Below, piece by piece: positions 20,401 to 32,400 of a stretch of 64,000 bases of DNA (position 1 is its first letter; every line of letters begins with the position of its first letter). This DNA is from Notamacropus eugenii (Eukaryota; Chordata; Mammalia; Diprotodontia; Macropodidae), in contig NC_092876.1 of the NCBI RefSeq assembly GCF_028372415.1, forward strand, positions 61,838,385 through 61,902,384, given 5' to 3'. The position numbers were made by a program, and so were the translations under genes. The notes beneath the pieces were generated by a model. It ran no database searches. It was not told where the DNA came from and saw nothing but the letters and a program-made list of their open reading frames with translations.

Positions 20401-23400
20401 TTAGGGGAAGAGATTCCCCCACAACTTCCGTTATCCTTCCTATCCCTAGACTGCCTCAGGTCAATCATCCCTGCCCTGGGCTGTCCATGCATATGCAGAC
20501 CCATCCACTTGGCACAGTCTGCCTCTAAACTCCATAGGTCACCTTCCCTTTGTCACACCCAACCCCCAATGCAAGGGTCCATAGGGCTCTGCACACAATT
20601 AAGGATTTGGTAAAATCAATCATTTGTACCTAATAGATACACCCACTCAACACTCTGTGCCAGTGGGGACTCAACCTCTTGTCAGTCTAGGCTATGATCC
20701 CCATGAAAGCAGAGACTTGTTTCTTAGAGTAGCTCCATGTTTCTCCTACAGCTTTGAAATTGAAGTGAACTGTCTTTGCCAGGCAGATCTGTCCACTCAA
20801 TCAGCTATTCCTGGGTTCGGGGTGAGGGATAGAAATCCCCAAGCCCGGGGACAAGAACTAAGGATGAGAAATGTTTGGAGGAAAGGGATGGGAAAGCCCA
20901 GGACGGAGTGGATGGAGAGAACCAGATCCTTGTCCTCTCCCTTGTCCCAGGGCAGTCAGGCTGGTCGTCCTGTGGGAGTACTCACCATTGCCTCCACTGC
21001 CCTCTAGGTGCCAGTCAGCTTCAGGAGGACCTCGGCCTGTGGGAGAGGGGGTAGGGCCTGGTCAGCTGTCAGGCACTCAGCGTTTCTCCACACTGAGCCT
21101 AACCTTGGGACCCAATGTCAAAAAGGCTCTCAGAAGGCTGGAGCTAGAACAGACTTCAGACTTCATTGAGTCCAGTGCCCTCATTGTCAGATGTGAAAAC
21201 CAAGGCCCAGAGAGGGAAGATGACTTCTCAAGCAGTTCTTAAATCCAGGTGTTCTGACCCAACCCTCTCCCCACCTCCACCCCATGGTGCAGCATCCTCT
21301 CTGCTGTGGCAGCCTAAGATAGCAGGCCAAGGATAGAAGAAGGGCCTGGGCAGGGGGTGAGGGGAAGGAATGATAGGTTACTTTTTTGACATCGAGGCCC
21401 AGTGAATCCAGGCGGGCAGAGGCAGCGGGCACCCTGGCAGGTACCTCCATGAAGGCAAGGCTCTGGCAGTAGGCAAGGGTTCTCTGCATGTTCACAGTGG
21501 TCTCCTGAGGAGGGAAGGGCACTGATTGGCATCTGGCATCACAGTTCTCATTCCTTAAGTGATTTGTAGTACGCAAAGGAGGGGAGTACAAGTGGCATTA
21601 TTACTATTTCACACAGAGGGCATCAGGGGCTTAGAGAGGCTGTTACATACCCACATTCACCCTGAAAATGAGGAGAGGGCTAACACAATGAGAACTAGAT
21701 TCAGAGTCAAGAGTCAGACCCTGAATCCAATTGGGTTTGAATCCTGACTTTTTAACTATCTGGATGGTCAAGATCTCCTCTGTAAGGAGAGGTAGCCTGA
21801 GCAGAAATCCTTTTATCTTAAAAGTGTCTGAGCTGGGTCTTGAACCTGGGTCATCTGGCTTTATGGACAGCCTTCCTTTCCCTTCAGCACACTGGCCTTG
21901 GGTCATGGGGGCTTCAGAGAATACCCACCCATTGCCCTTTTCTTTCCCTCCCAGAGAGAGACCACCTGCAGGAAACCCCCATCTGTCTCCCTTTCCTCCC
22001 CCATACCCTTCCCTCTCTCTCTCCAAGGAGATCACAGGGTACTCACACACCTTTGAAACCATCAAGGCACAGGCACTGGAACTCATACTCGCCAGCAGGC
22101 ATGCAGGTGGCACCATTCTGGCAGGGCTGGCGCTCACAGGGAGAGTTGTCATAGCACTGGCCCACGCCGTGGCTGCCTAGGAAGCTATAGGTCATGTCCA
22201 GTCGTTTCCCATTCACTGACACCTGGGGCCAAGGAAAGCAGAAGTCAATGTTTGGGACAAGGAAAAGAGTGAAGGGCCCCTAACGATCAGAGATGTGGTC
22301 ACTGGTCCAGGGCCTGGTGGCCTGACCTCATCTCCTTTGGCCTGGTGGGTTGGAGGCCAGAGTTCCAGAGATGCTCTCCTTTCCCCACATTCCCATATTT
22401 GCTCAGGATCCTGACGGTGGGAAGGTCAAGGAGTCAGGGAACCAGCAAGGAGGAGACAGTCCCTGCCTTGGAAGAGACAGATCTCTGTCTGATGCAGAAG
22501 ACAGAGTTCCTGTCCAGGACACGGCCACCACCCTAGTGATGTTCAAGTTCTGTATTTCCTCACTTCTTAGCTGGGCTATTCCAAGAGCTGCTACTGGGTC
22601 TCCCTGCATCCAGACTCTCCCCACTCCACTCCATCCTCCAGACAGCAGCCAAAGTGATTTTCCTAAAGTACGAGTCTGACCATTTCATTCCCCTGTTCAG
22701 TAAAATGCAATGGCTCCCTATTGATTTTATTATCAAACAGATCCCTTCCTTCTGGCTTTTCAAGCCTTTCAGCTTTCTTCATTCTCATCCCCTTCCCACA
22801 TTCTGTGGTCTGTCCACACTGGCCTTCTTGCTACTGGTTCTCTCAATCCATTTCCCATCTTGCAGCTTTTTCTCCAGCTGGGCCCCCTGCCTGGTGTACC
22901 CCCTCCTCACCTATGCTTCCTTCAAGACTCAGCTCAAGTACCATCTCTTTCAACAAGCTCTCCCTGATCTTCAGCTTCTAGGGCCTGCCCTCTCTAATTA
23001 CCTCGCCATGACTTTGTATGTGCTGAGATTTAGCCATGGGTCCTCCATCCAACCATCCCCTCCCTCAAGTGTATATGCACTCCGTGAAGGTAAGGACGAT
23101 TTTAAGTTCTCTCTGTCTTTCTATCCCCATGGCCTGGCACATAGTAGGTACTTAATTAAATGCTTATTTATTCGCTGATTAACAATAACAGCGATTCCCA
23201 TTTTCACAGTGCTGCAAAGTTAACAAAGCTCTTTTATTACCATAGTCCTATGAAGGTATTATTGTCAGCCCCATTTTACAGATGAGAAAACTGAGGCTCA
23301 GAACCCTGTAAAATAATAAAGTCATGTATCCTATAACAGGTCACAGCCTGGTAGCACTGGATTTGGCAGTCAGGAAGACCTAAGTTCAAATCTTGCTTCA

Positions 23401-26400
23401 GAAACCACTCGCTATTTGACTCTGGTCAAGCCACTTAAATCTCCTTTGGCCTCAATTTCCCCATCTGTGAAATGGGGATAATAACAGCCCCTGCATCACA
23501 GGCTTACTCTGAGGGTCAAAGGAGATAAGAGACATCAAGCGCTTTGAAAATCTTACAGTGCCATAGAAATGTTAGCAGCGACTATTTTTAGAGAATACCA
23601 GTCACCCTGATTTTACAGATGAGGGAACTGCTTCTTGGAGCTTAGAAGTCAAAATGATATGAGGATACAAGACATGGGGACTCTCGTAATAATGACATTT
23701 ACACCAATGTTAATAATAAAAATGGCGACTGTAACAGCTGAGAGTTAAGTTCTGTTTTGCAGTTTGCAAAGTAATCCCAATTAGATGATCTCCTTTGAGA
23801 ATCATGGTAACTCTGTGACAACGGGTGTTACATGTGTGGTTATTTCCATTTTACAGAAGAGAAATGAAGTGGCTTGCCTTTGGTTACACAGTTTGGCAGA
23901 GCCAAGAGGGGACAGAATGTTGGCACTCAAGAATGGTAGAAAGGAAAAGGCTCACCTCGCCGATGCAGCCATGGAAGTGGGCACTGACATTGGCAGCAGG
24001 TGGCACGGCCACCGAAGGCTCCACGCCACCTAGGTAGAGGAGTGTGTGCAAGTTGAGGCCTTGGCTTTTGCCAGGGGAGGATCGCTGCACTGGGCGCCCA
24101 CCATTTACTCGGAGGCTGCCATCTTTATTGAGCCGCTCTGCAGACACATGGTGCCAGTGGCCGAGGGTCAAGGGTTGGGTACTCCGGAGCACTGCTGTAC
24201 CTGTAACGGACATCAGGAAAAGGCAGGCTTAGTTCTGGCTCAGTTCTTGGGGAAAGGGGCTATTAAAGACCATACTCTAGCCCTATGAATTGGCACGGGG
24301 TCTAGAGCCCCCTAGCATTTCAGATTGGTGCTCAGTTTGGCATAGGAAGCAGTCTTTCTTTAGAGCAGTCATTGCAGATGCCCAGGTCATGGAGGGTATG
24401 CTCATTCATTAGCTCAGCTTAGGGAACGAATACTGGCACACAGATCTGATCACGTATCAGAGGTAGCAGGGAATCAGATGCCCATCTCCCTATCAAAGTG
24501 AATGCCTGGGTCCATAATCCCCACTCCTCATACCCATGTGGTACTCACCTGAACCCAACTCATAACGGAATTCCAAGTGCCCACCAGTCATTGCCAGGGA
24601 CACAAAGTCTTCAACAGGTGCACCCTTCCCACCACTGAAGAGCAGGAGTCCCTCAGGAGCCAGTGGTTTGAACTGAAGGTCCAAGCGCAGTTCATGGTGG
24701 GTGTTGGTGAGGGCAGGTAATGCCAGGTATGAACCGGCACCTGACAGGGCTGGTGTAGTCACTGTCACACCTGCAGTAACAATGAACAATTCAGCAAGTG
24801 GCAGGATATAAAATAAACTAACACGTATTATCAACATTTCTTATATTACCAACAAAACTCAGCAGAAAGAGATAGAAAGAAATATTCTACTCAGAACAAC
24901 TACAGACAGTATAAAATAATAACCTGCCAAGACACATATAGGAACTATAATAACACAATTACAAAACATTTTTCACCAAAATAAAAATAGATCTAAATAA
25001 TTAGAAAAATATTAATTGCTCATGGGCAGGCTGAGCCAATACAATAAAAATGACCATACTGCTTAATTTACTTATTCAGTTCCATGCCAATCAAACTATC
25101 AAAAAACTACTTTATAGAGCTAGAAAAAATAATAACAAAATTCATCTGGAGGAACAGAAGGTCAAGAATATTGAGACAATCAATAATGAAAAAAGAATGA
25201 GAAGGAAGGGGACCTAGCAGTACCACATCTCAAACTATACTACAAAGTGGTAACGATCGAAACAATTTGGTCATAGGTCAGAAATAGAGAGGTTGGCAGG
25301 GAAACAGAGTAGGTACACAATACGCGGAAGCAACTGAGCACAGTAACTTGGTGTTTGGTAAACACAAATGTTCAAGCTTTTGGGGCAAGAACTCAGCTTA
25401 ATTCAACAAAAATTGTTGGGAAAACTGGAAAGCAGTCTGTCAGAAAATAGACACAGCTCAACACCTTACATCAGACACCAAGATAAGCTCAAAATGAGTG
25501 CATGCTTTAACAAATATATTAGTGGAGCAGGGAAGAAATTACTTGTCAGATTTATGGATAAAGTAAGAATTTGTGTCCAAACAAAAGACAGAGGTTCACA
25601 TAAGACAGAATTGATAATTTTGATTACATAAAAAGTAAACGCTTTTGCACAAAAAAAACTAATGCAACTAAAATGAGAAGAAAAACAAGAAAATGGGAAA
25701 ACTTTGCAGCAAATTTCTTTGATAAAAGTCTCATTTCTAAAATATATAACTCCATTCTTCAGCTGATAAATGGTCAAAGGATATGAAGCAGGCAGTTTCC
25801 AGAAGAAATCCAAGGTTTCAGTAACTATATGAAGAAAGGTTCCCAATCACTAATTCTTAGAGAAATGCAAATTAAAACTCTCGAGTACCATCTCATACCC
25901 ATTAGATTGGCTAAGATGACAAAAAAGGAAAATGGCAAATTTTGGAGAGGATGTGGGAAAACAGGTATACTACTTATACGACTACTAGGTCAGTATCCAA
26001 AGAGATCAAAGAAAAAGGAAGAGGACGATTATGTACAAAAATATTTATAGCAGCTCTTTTTGTGGTGACAAAGAATTGGAAACTGAAGAGATACTCATCC
26101 ATTGGTTAATGGCTGAACAAGTTGTGTACATGAATGCAACAGAATACTATTGTGCTATAAGAAACAGAGGATGATTTCAGAGAAACCTGGAAGGATTTGT
26201 ATGAACTGATGCAGAGTGAAGTGAGCAGAACCAGGAGAATGATTTATATAATAACTATAATATTGTAAAGATAATCAACTTTGAAAGATTTCATAACTCT
26301 GTTCAATACAATGACCAACCGCAACTTCAAAGTACTCATGATATAAAATTCAATTCACTTTCAGACAGAATTGAAGCATATTTTCTCTTCTTTCCTTTTT

Positions 26401-29400
26401 TTCGACATGATTTATTTTGCATGATAGTATATATTTGTAATTTTTTCCCTTTTCTTTCTCAATGGGTAGAGGAGGAGAAAGAGAGGGAGAAAATTTGGAA
26501 CTGAAACAAAATTAAGTTTTTAAAAAACTCTCTGTGCTTTAAAAAATTTTTTTAGAGTCTCCTAATCAGCACACATGTTCCCTTTCTTTCTTCCTCTCTC
26601 CCTGTCTCTGCTTCTTTTCCCTCTCTCACTCCCTCTGTCCCTTGGCTCAAGGTCCCAGGCCCCATCCTGTGATGAGGGCTGGCATCACTTACCTTCCATG
26701 CACTTCTCCCCAAAACGACCCAAGTGACAGCGGCAAGAGTAGCCCCGACCATCAGGGCGGTTCACGCAGGTGGCATCGGGTCCACAGGCCTCTGGGGAGG
26801 TGGAAAAGACAGGGCATATGAGGGTCAAGAGTGGGAGGAGGAGAGAGAAAATGGCTGGGCATCATCTAGGCCAAGACAACCTCCACTCTTTCTATGCGTT
26901 GGGAGAGGGGAGGCCCCTGAGGTAGTTGGTCCCAGGGTGTCATGTGGGGGCAGGGACCAAGGATGTAGCAGGTGGTAGAAGCAGGAGGTGATGTTGATAT
27001 GTATCAGAGGAAAGTGGATTGGGTGACAGAATTCTAATATGTATTTGCTGAATTCATAGCCCAGAGATTTAGAACTAGAAGCAAGGGTATGCTGGTAATT
27101 AACACGTGGCTCTGGAAAAAAGTGTTCATGATACACCTTTAAGTTGAATCTGTATTATTATCATTTTTTCCATCACTTTCTAAAATCTAGACGATCAACA
27201 AAACAAAAAATCACGTCCTGATTTGAAGCTTTTGCTGATTCCTTATGTGTAAATGCTTAAATGGAAATTTTAACATCCAGCTCTCAGGAACAATGTCGAG
27301 CTGGCTTCAGCATATCCTTGGCTAAGATAAGAGGGCTTTTAGAGGTCATGGAGTCTACCTCTCTCATTTTCCAGTACAGGAAAGGATAAAATGAGGTAAT
27401 TTGTAAAGAGCATTGCAAAGGTTAGTGTCATATAAATGCTAGAGAGTATTTCTTCTTGTTAAACCCCTTGCCCCTCCCACTGTGTAAGCTGCCTCCCTCC
27501 TATCAGGTGGAAGTCAGATACCTGGGTGACAATGCAAGGCCTGCGAGTGTTCACAGCGACTTCCAGTGAAGCCAGAGGGACAGGAGCACACGTAGCTGCT
27601 GCTCTCAGAATCCTGGCAGAACCCCCCATTCTGCAAGGCAGACCCCACAGGTCAGGCCTCAGCACCCCCGATCCTTTGGGCCCTACACAGAAGGGGGGAA
27701 CAGAGGCCCTCCCTCCTCCTGATGGTCCCATAGTGCCAAGGTCCTGGGGTTTTGGAGGCCCTCCCTCCTCTTGAGGTCCCAGAATGCCAACGTCCCCAGA
27801 TCCTGGAGGTCCCCCCTCCTCCTGGTAGTCCCAGAATGCCAAGGCTCTGGGGTTCTGGTTTCTATCCCTGGGCTCATTAGGAGCAGGAGAAGGCTTTTGG
27901 AAGAACAGGAAGAAGGGGCAGGGAGGATGGGGAAAGGTGACAGAGGGAAGGACCAGTTATGGGGCTAACTGGGGCATTATTAGGGGCCCCCAGGTCGGGA
28001 GAAGGGAGGGGATGGGATGATGTCACCTGGCAGGGCCTGTCCTTGCACGTGGGGCAGTGAGAGATGCCATGGGCCGTGAGGTTGAGATCATGGAAAATCA
28101 CTTCCTCACCCTGGATCCGAAGCTCCCGCACGCAGCCTGAGGAAGCAGAGGATGCTAGGGCTGGGGCAGGGCACCCTTCTCTGCCTGAACCCGGGAAGAT
28201 GCCCAGCCATATTCACATAAGGTTTGTCATGCCCTTCCTAGGAGCTCCTTCCTTGCTGATGGGGTCAAGTGGAGTTAAAAGAACCTCCTCCTTGGGATGA
28301 AGCCCCTCTGTGGGGAGGGAAGGTGAGTCATACCTATAAAGCCACTGCTCAGGCCAGCCTTGGGGATGGCACCGTAGTCTGGGTAGCCACCCAGGTAGAG
28401 CTCTTCATTCAGATCCAAGCCTTGAAATTTGCCCTAGTGGGTGATGAGTGAAAGGACCAATGAGATAAGGGGAGGTGATGGGAAGCCTGCTGCCTGAGGG
28501 CACCCTTAGACCCTTCTCTGGCTGCCCCTGGCCTCTGCCCAGTTCTGAGCCCTTTGCCCACTGTTTTCCCCTTTGAGGCTAGGCCATACCCCAGGGCAGC
28601 AAGGATGTGGAAGAGAATTTTGCCCCTCCTCCAAACGGGCAGACCTGGCAAGAGTCTTGGAGGGCCCCAAAAGAGCTGAAGTTCCTCCTTCACACTACGG
28701 GCTCCCTGAGGGCAGAGACTGTCAGCTATCACATCAACCTGAGGACTTCCTGAGGGCAAGACCTGTTTCTCCTTTCCCACACCAGGAGCTTCTGAGGGTA
28801 TGCACTGTGCCTTCCCAGCAGAGAAGGTTTTGAGACATCACTGAGAAAAGGAAGGCATCAGGGGAGGGGTACTTAGTGCCTTACCTGGGATGTCCCATTT
28901 ACAGGGGACAGGTTACCCACAATCAGGGTACCCTGGGTCAGGTTTCGAAGCAGCGTCACTGTGTGGAACTGGCCCAGTGCCAAGGGGGTGGGGTGGCGGA
29001 TGGTGGCCATGCCAGACCCAGCATCAAACCTGCTCAGGCCAAGAGGTTAGTGACAAGGTAGCCTGGGATCAGGAACTATGGGGAAGGGGGCAAGACCATG
29101 GGAGAAAGGGCCCTCCTAATTTCAGCCAGGAGACCCTGGAAGCTGCAAGTGAAATGGAGGAATTCTGGGTCCCGATCCAGGCTGCAGTCCATCCATGCAC
29201 AAGGCAGGTAGATCTGTCTTCTGTCCCTCTTTCCCTCCATCCCAGATCTTTCTTCCCAGGCCTGTTTTTCTTACTTAAATCTGGACTTAAATTCCACTGA
29301 TTCTGGGAAGCTGTCTGAAACTAAATCTCTCTAGTACTGCTCTCCAATTACTAGAACAACCAATCCCAACTACCCAACATGAGGAGAGTCCTTCATATGT

Positions 29401-32400
29401 AGCCTATCTCCCCTGCTCCTTCCAAACAATGGGGATTCCCTGAGGGCTGCGACTGTGTCTCTCCCATTAGACTGGGATCCCTTCAAGAACAGGGGCTATT
29501 TCCTCATGAATTGTTGCCCAGGCTGTCTCACCATCCCGTGGCCCTGCCTCAAACCTGCTCAGGATTCTGAGAGAAAGTGGGAGTGTGGGGCGAGAAGGGC
29601 ATCTCACCGGAACTCTGGCCTCCCGCCCACCAGGCCAAAGGAGATGAAGTCTGGCTGTCTGGCTGCCAGATTGACAGGGCTCCCAGGCCCTGGGATCCTC
29701 TTCTGCCCATTGTAAATCAGCATGCCTGTGGGGAACAACCAAATCAGGGCCTTCCTGTCCTTCTGCTGCCTCCTTCTCTCCCCTCCTCCCATGCTACTAC
29801 CCGAACCAGGCTGGCTCTGTCCCTACCCAGCCTCCCAACCCCACCTCAGTCTCGGGCTCTTTTGGAGACAGTCACCTGGCCTGTTATGCCCCCTTCCCCC
29901 TTCCCCATGGGGGAGCCTCCAGATTGGAAGGAACCTACTAAAAGGTGACATAGAGAGGGAGAACAGACATGAGTCTGTCTCCACAGAGAGATCAGTTAAA
30001 TGAAGAAAGACCCAAAACCCCAAAAGGTGTGTGGGGAGGGAGGAGGACTTACCAGAATAAAGGAGGAGGGCTGGACAGGGAGGGCCGAAGACAGGCAGAA
30101 ACGGAAAAATGGAGAGAGGCAAGAGGCATGGGCCAGGATTGGGAGAGGAGGGACAGAGAAGGAGCAGGGGAGCAGGGGAGGAAGAGGGAAGTCCTCAGGG
30201 AGAAGGGGGAATGAAGCAGATGAACAGGAGAGAGGAGAACGAAGAACAGATCATGTTGGAGAATCCCAGGAGGGGAGATACCATGGAGAGAGAGATGAAG
30301 AGAGAATGAATGAGAGGAGACAGAGGAGAAAGAAGGGAAACATGAGATACCCTCTGGGCTGTATGTGCTCTGAGACAGATAGAGGGGCAGAGCTCAAAAA
30401 TGATCTGGAGACCTGGGGGTTCAACTGATGCGAGGGAGAGGGTGATGTAACAGGGAAGTGGTTCTACGGTGAATTGGGTCTTGATCCAGGCTTCCATCCC
30501 CAAGGCTGCAATAGGTACCCTCCCCACCCATGACCAGTCACTCTCTTACCATCTGCAGCATCAGGCCTGAAATTGATGCGGATTTCAAACTTCCTGTAGG
30601 CATCCTTGATGGTGGGTAGAGGCAGAAAAGAGTGTGGGGTCTGGGTGAAGTAAGGCACCACCCTCTCTGTGGAGAAAGCATGGTGGTCAGAGGGTATAAC
30701 CCACTAGACATGGCAGGAGAGAGTTGGAGGCTGGCATTAGGGTAATCTCACCTGGTACTTCGAGGCGGGCAAAAGCTTTCACTTTACCCTGGCGGTTGGT
30801 AGCAGTACAGATGTAGGTGCCGGCATCTTGAGGCCGGACAGAGGGCAGTGTCAGCACATTGTTCTCCAGATGACTGTCTGGGGGAAGGTCTCCCTCCAGC
30901 TGAAACAAAATATAGCTGCTTGTACTCAGCTCCAGTCCCTTTATCATGTGCCTGGTGCCCTGGCTCTAAGGCCTGCTATGCCACATGTGGGTCTCTGACC
31001 TTCAAGCTATGGTAATAGCTTGTCCATTATCTTTGAAAAGTCTTTCCTTTTACCCCTAGGTCCTGTGATGCAGTTTAGTGAGAGCTGAATTTGGAGTTAG
31101 GGAACCCAGGCTCAAGGCCTGGCTGGGGGCCATGAGAGCGCTCTTATCGCTCTCAGAGCCTCAGTTTCTTCTTCTGTAAAATGAGGGGTCTGGAGGAGGA
31201 GATGATCTCTGAGGCTCCCTTCCCCCAGATCTTAGGGGTGGATCCTGCGTCCCTTAACAACCAGCATCAGTCACAACCTCTGTCTGGGGCGGGGGTGAAG
31301 ATTTGAGCACTACGTGACTCCATGCCTAGAAGTCAGTCCTGAATCAGGGAAAATACACTATCAAGGGTAGGACAAGACTGCAGGAGATTAGAGCTGGAAA
31401 CAACTTTAAGTCATCTGGTCCAACTCTACTCATTTACAGATAAGGAAACTGAGGCCCTGAGAGATCAAATGGCTTGCCCAGGGTCACATAGTGAGTAAAT
31501 GTCTGAGGTAGGATTTGAACCCAAGTCTTTCAATGATGTCTCAATTCTCCCGAGTATGTTCTTTTATGTCTCTAGGTTTCCTCTTTCCTCTGGTTTGACC
31601 TAATCTTTGGGCTTTCTCAACCTCCAATGACCTTCACATTTCCCTCTCCTCCCATGTAGGTTCCTACCTTAGTCCAGGTAATGTCAGGAGTTGGGAAGCC
31701 GGAAGCCATGCAAGGGAAGACCGCTGCAGAACCAGCGGGCACTCGGACCTCAGGAGGGGCCGAGATCTGGGGCAGTGCTGCAAGGGTAGGAGATACATGT
31801 TGTGAGATACAGGCACCATGTGGGGGATATAGGCAGGTCTGGGAGGGAGAATACAACAGAAGGACAGACTTGGATTAAAAGGGAGGTGGGGGGCATGGCT
31901 AGGTTAGGAGATTGGGGTGGAGAGGGCATGACTGACAAAAAGTGGGATGAAAGGTGGGCATGGCCACATTGGAAGCTCAGGGACATGGATGAGATTGATG
32001 ATTGGGGGAAATGATGGGTGCAGAGATCGAACCATGAGCAGGTCACTGGAGGGATCTAAGGTAGGCCTTTACCTTGCACAAGCAGCAGCACATGAGACTG
32101 GGTGGTACCCGCGGCATTGGTGGCGGTGCATCGATACTGTCCAGCATCTGCCTGCTCCACGCGGGCAATCCTGATGGTGCCTCCGCTCTGCACAATGCCT
32201 GAGCGTAGATGGCCCCCCACTTTGCTCCAGGTGACATGAGGCTTGGGGTCACCCAGAGCCAAGCACTCAAACTCCACAGCGTGACCCACCACTACAGTTT
32301 GCACTGATGTCCGGATGTTAATGAGCACAGAGGGAAGAGCTGGGGAGAAAGGGAGAGAAGGAGAGGGATCAGAGACATAGGCACCAGAGGATGGAGAGGT

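Noticed and set aside
21643-22180. Open frames of 149-169 codons on both strands
   Set aside because: They combine intron SINE sequence with the EGF3 exon read in a wrong frame or strand.
22654-23178. Open frame of 174 codons, + strand
   Set aside because: It coincides with an L2 LINE 3' region and is not a host gene.
27459-27877. Minus-strand frames of 64-127 codons upstream of the EGF1 exon
   Set aside because: They read through the intronic minisatellite, whose near-51-bp unit keeps a frame open. Only 27522-27630 is exon.
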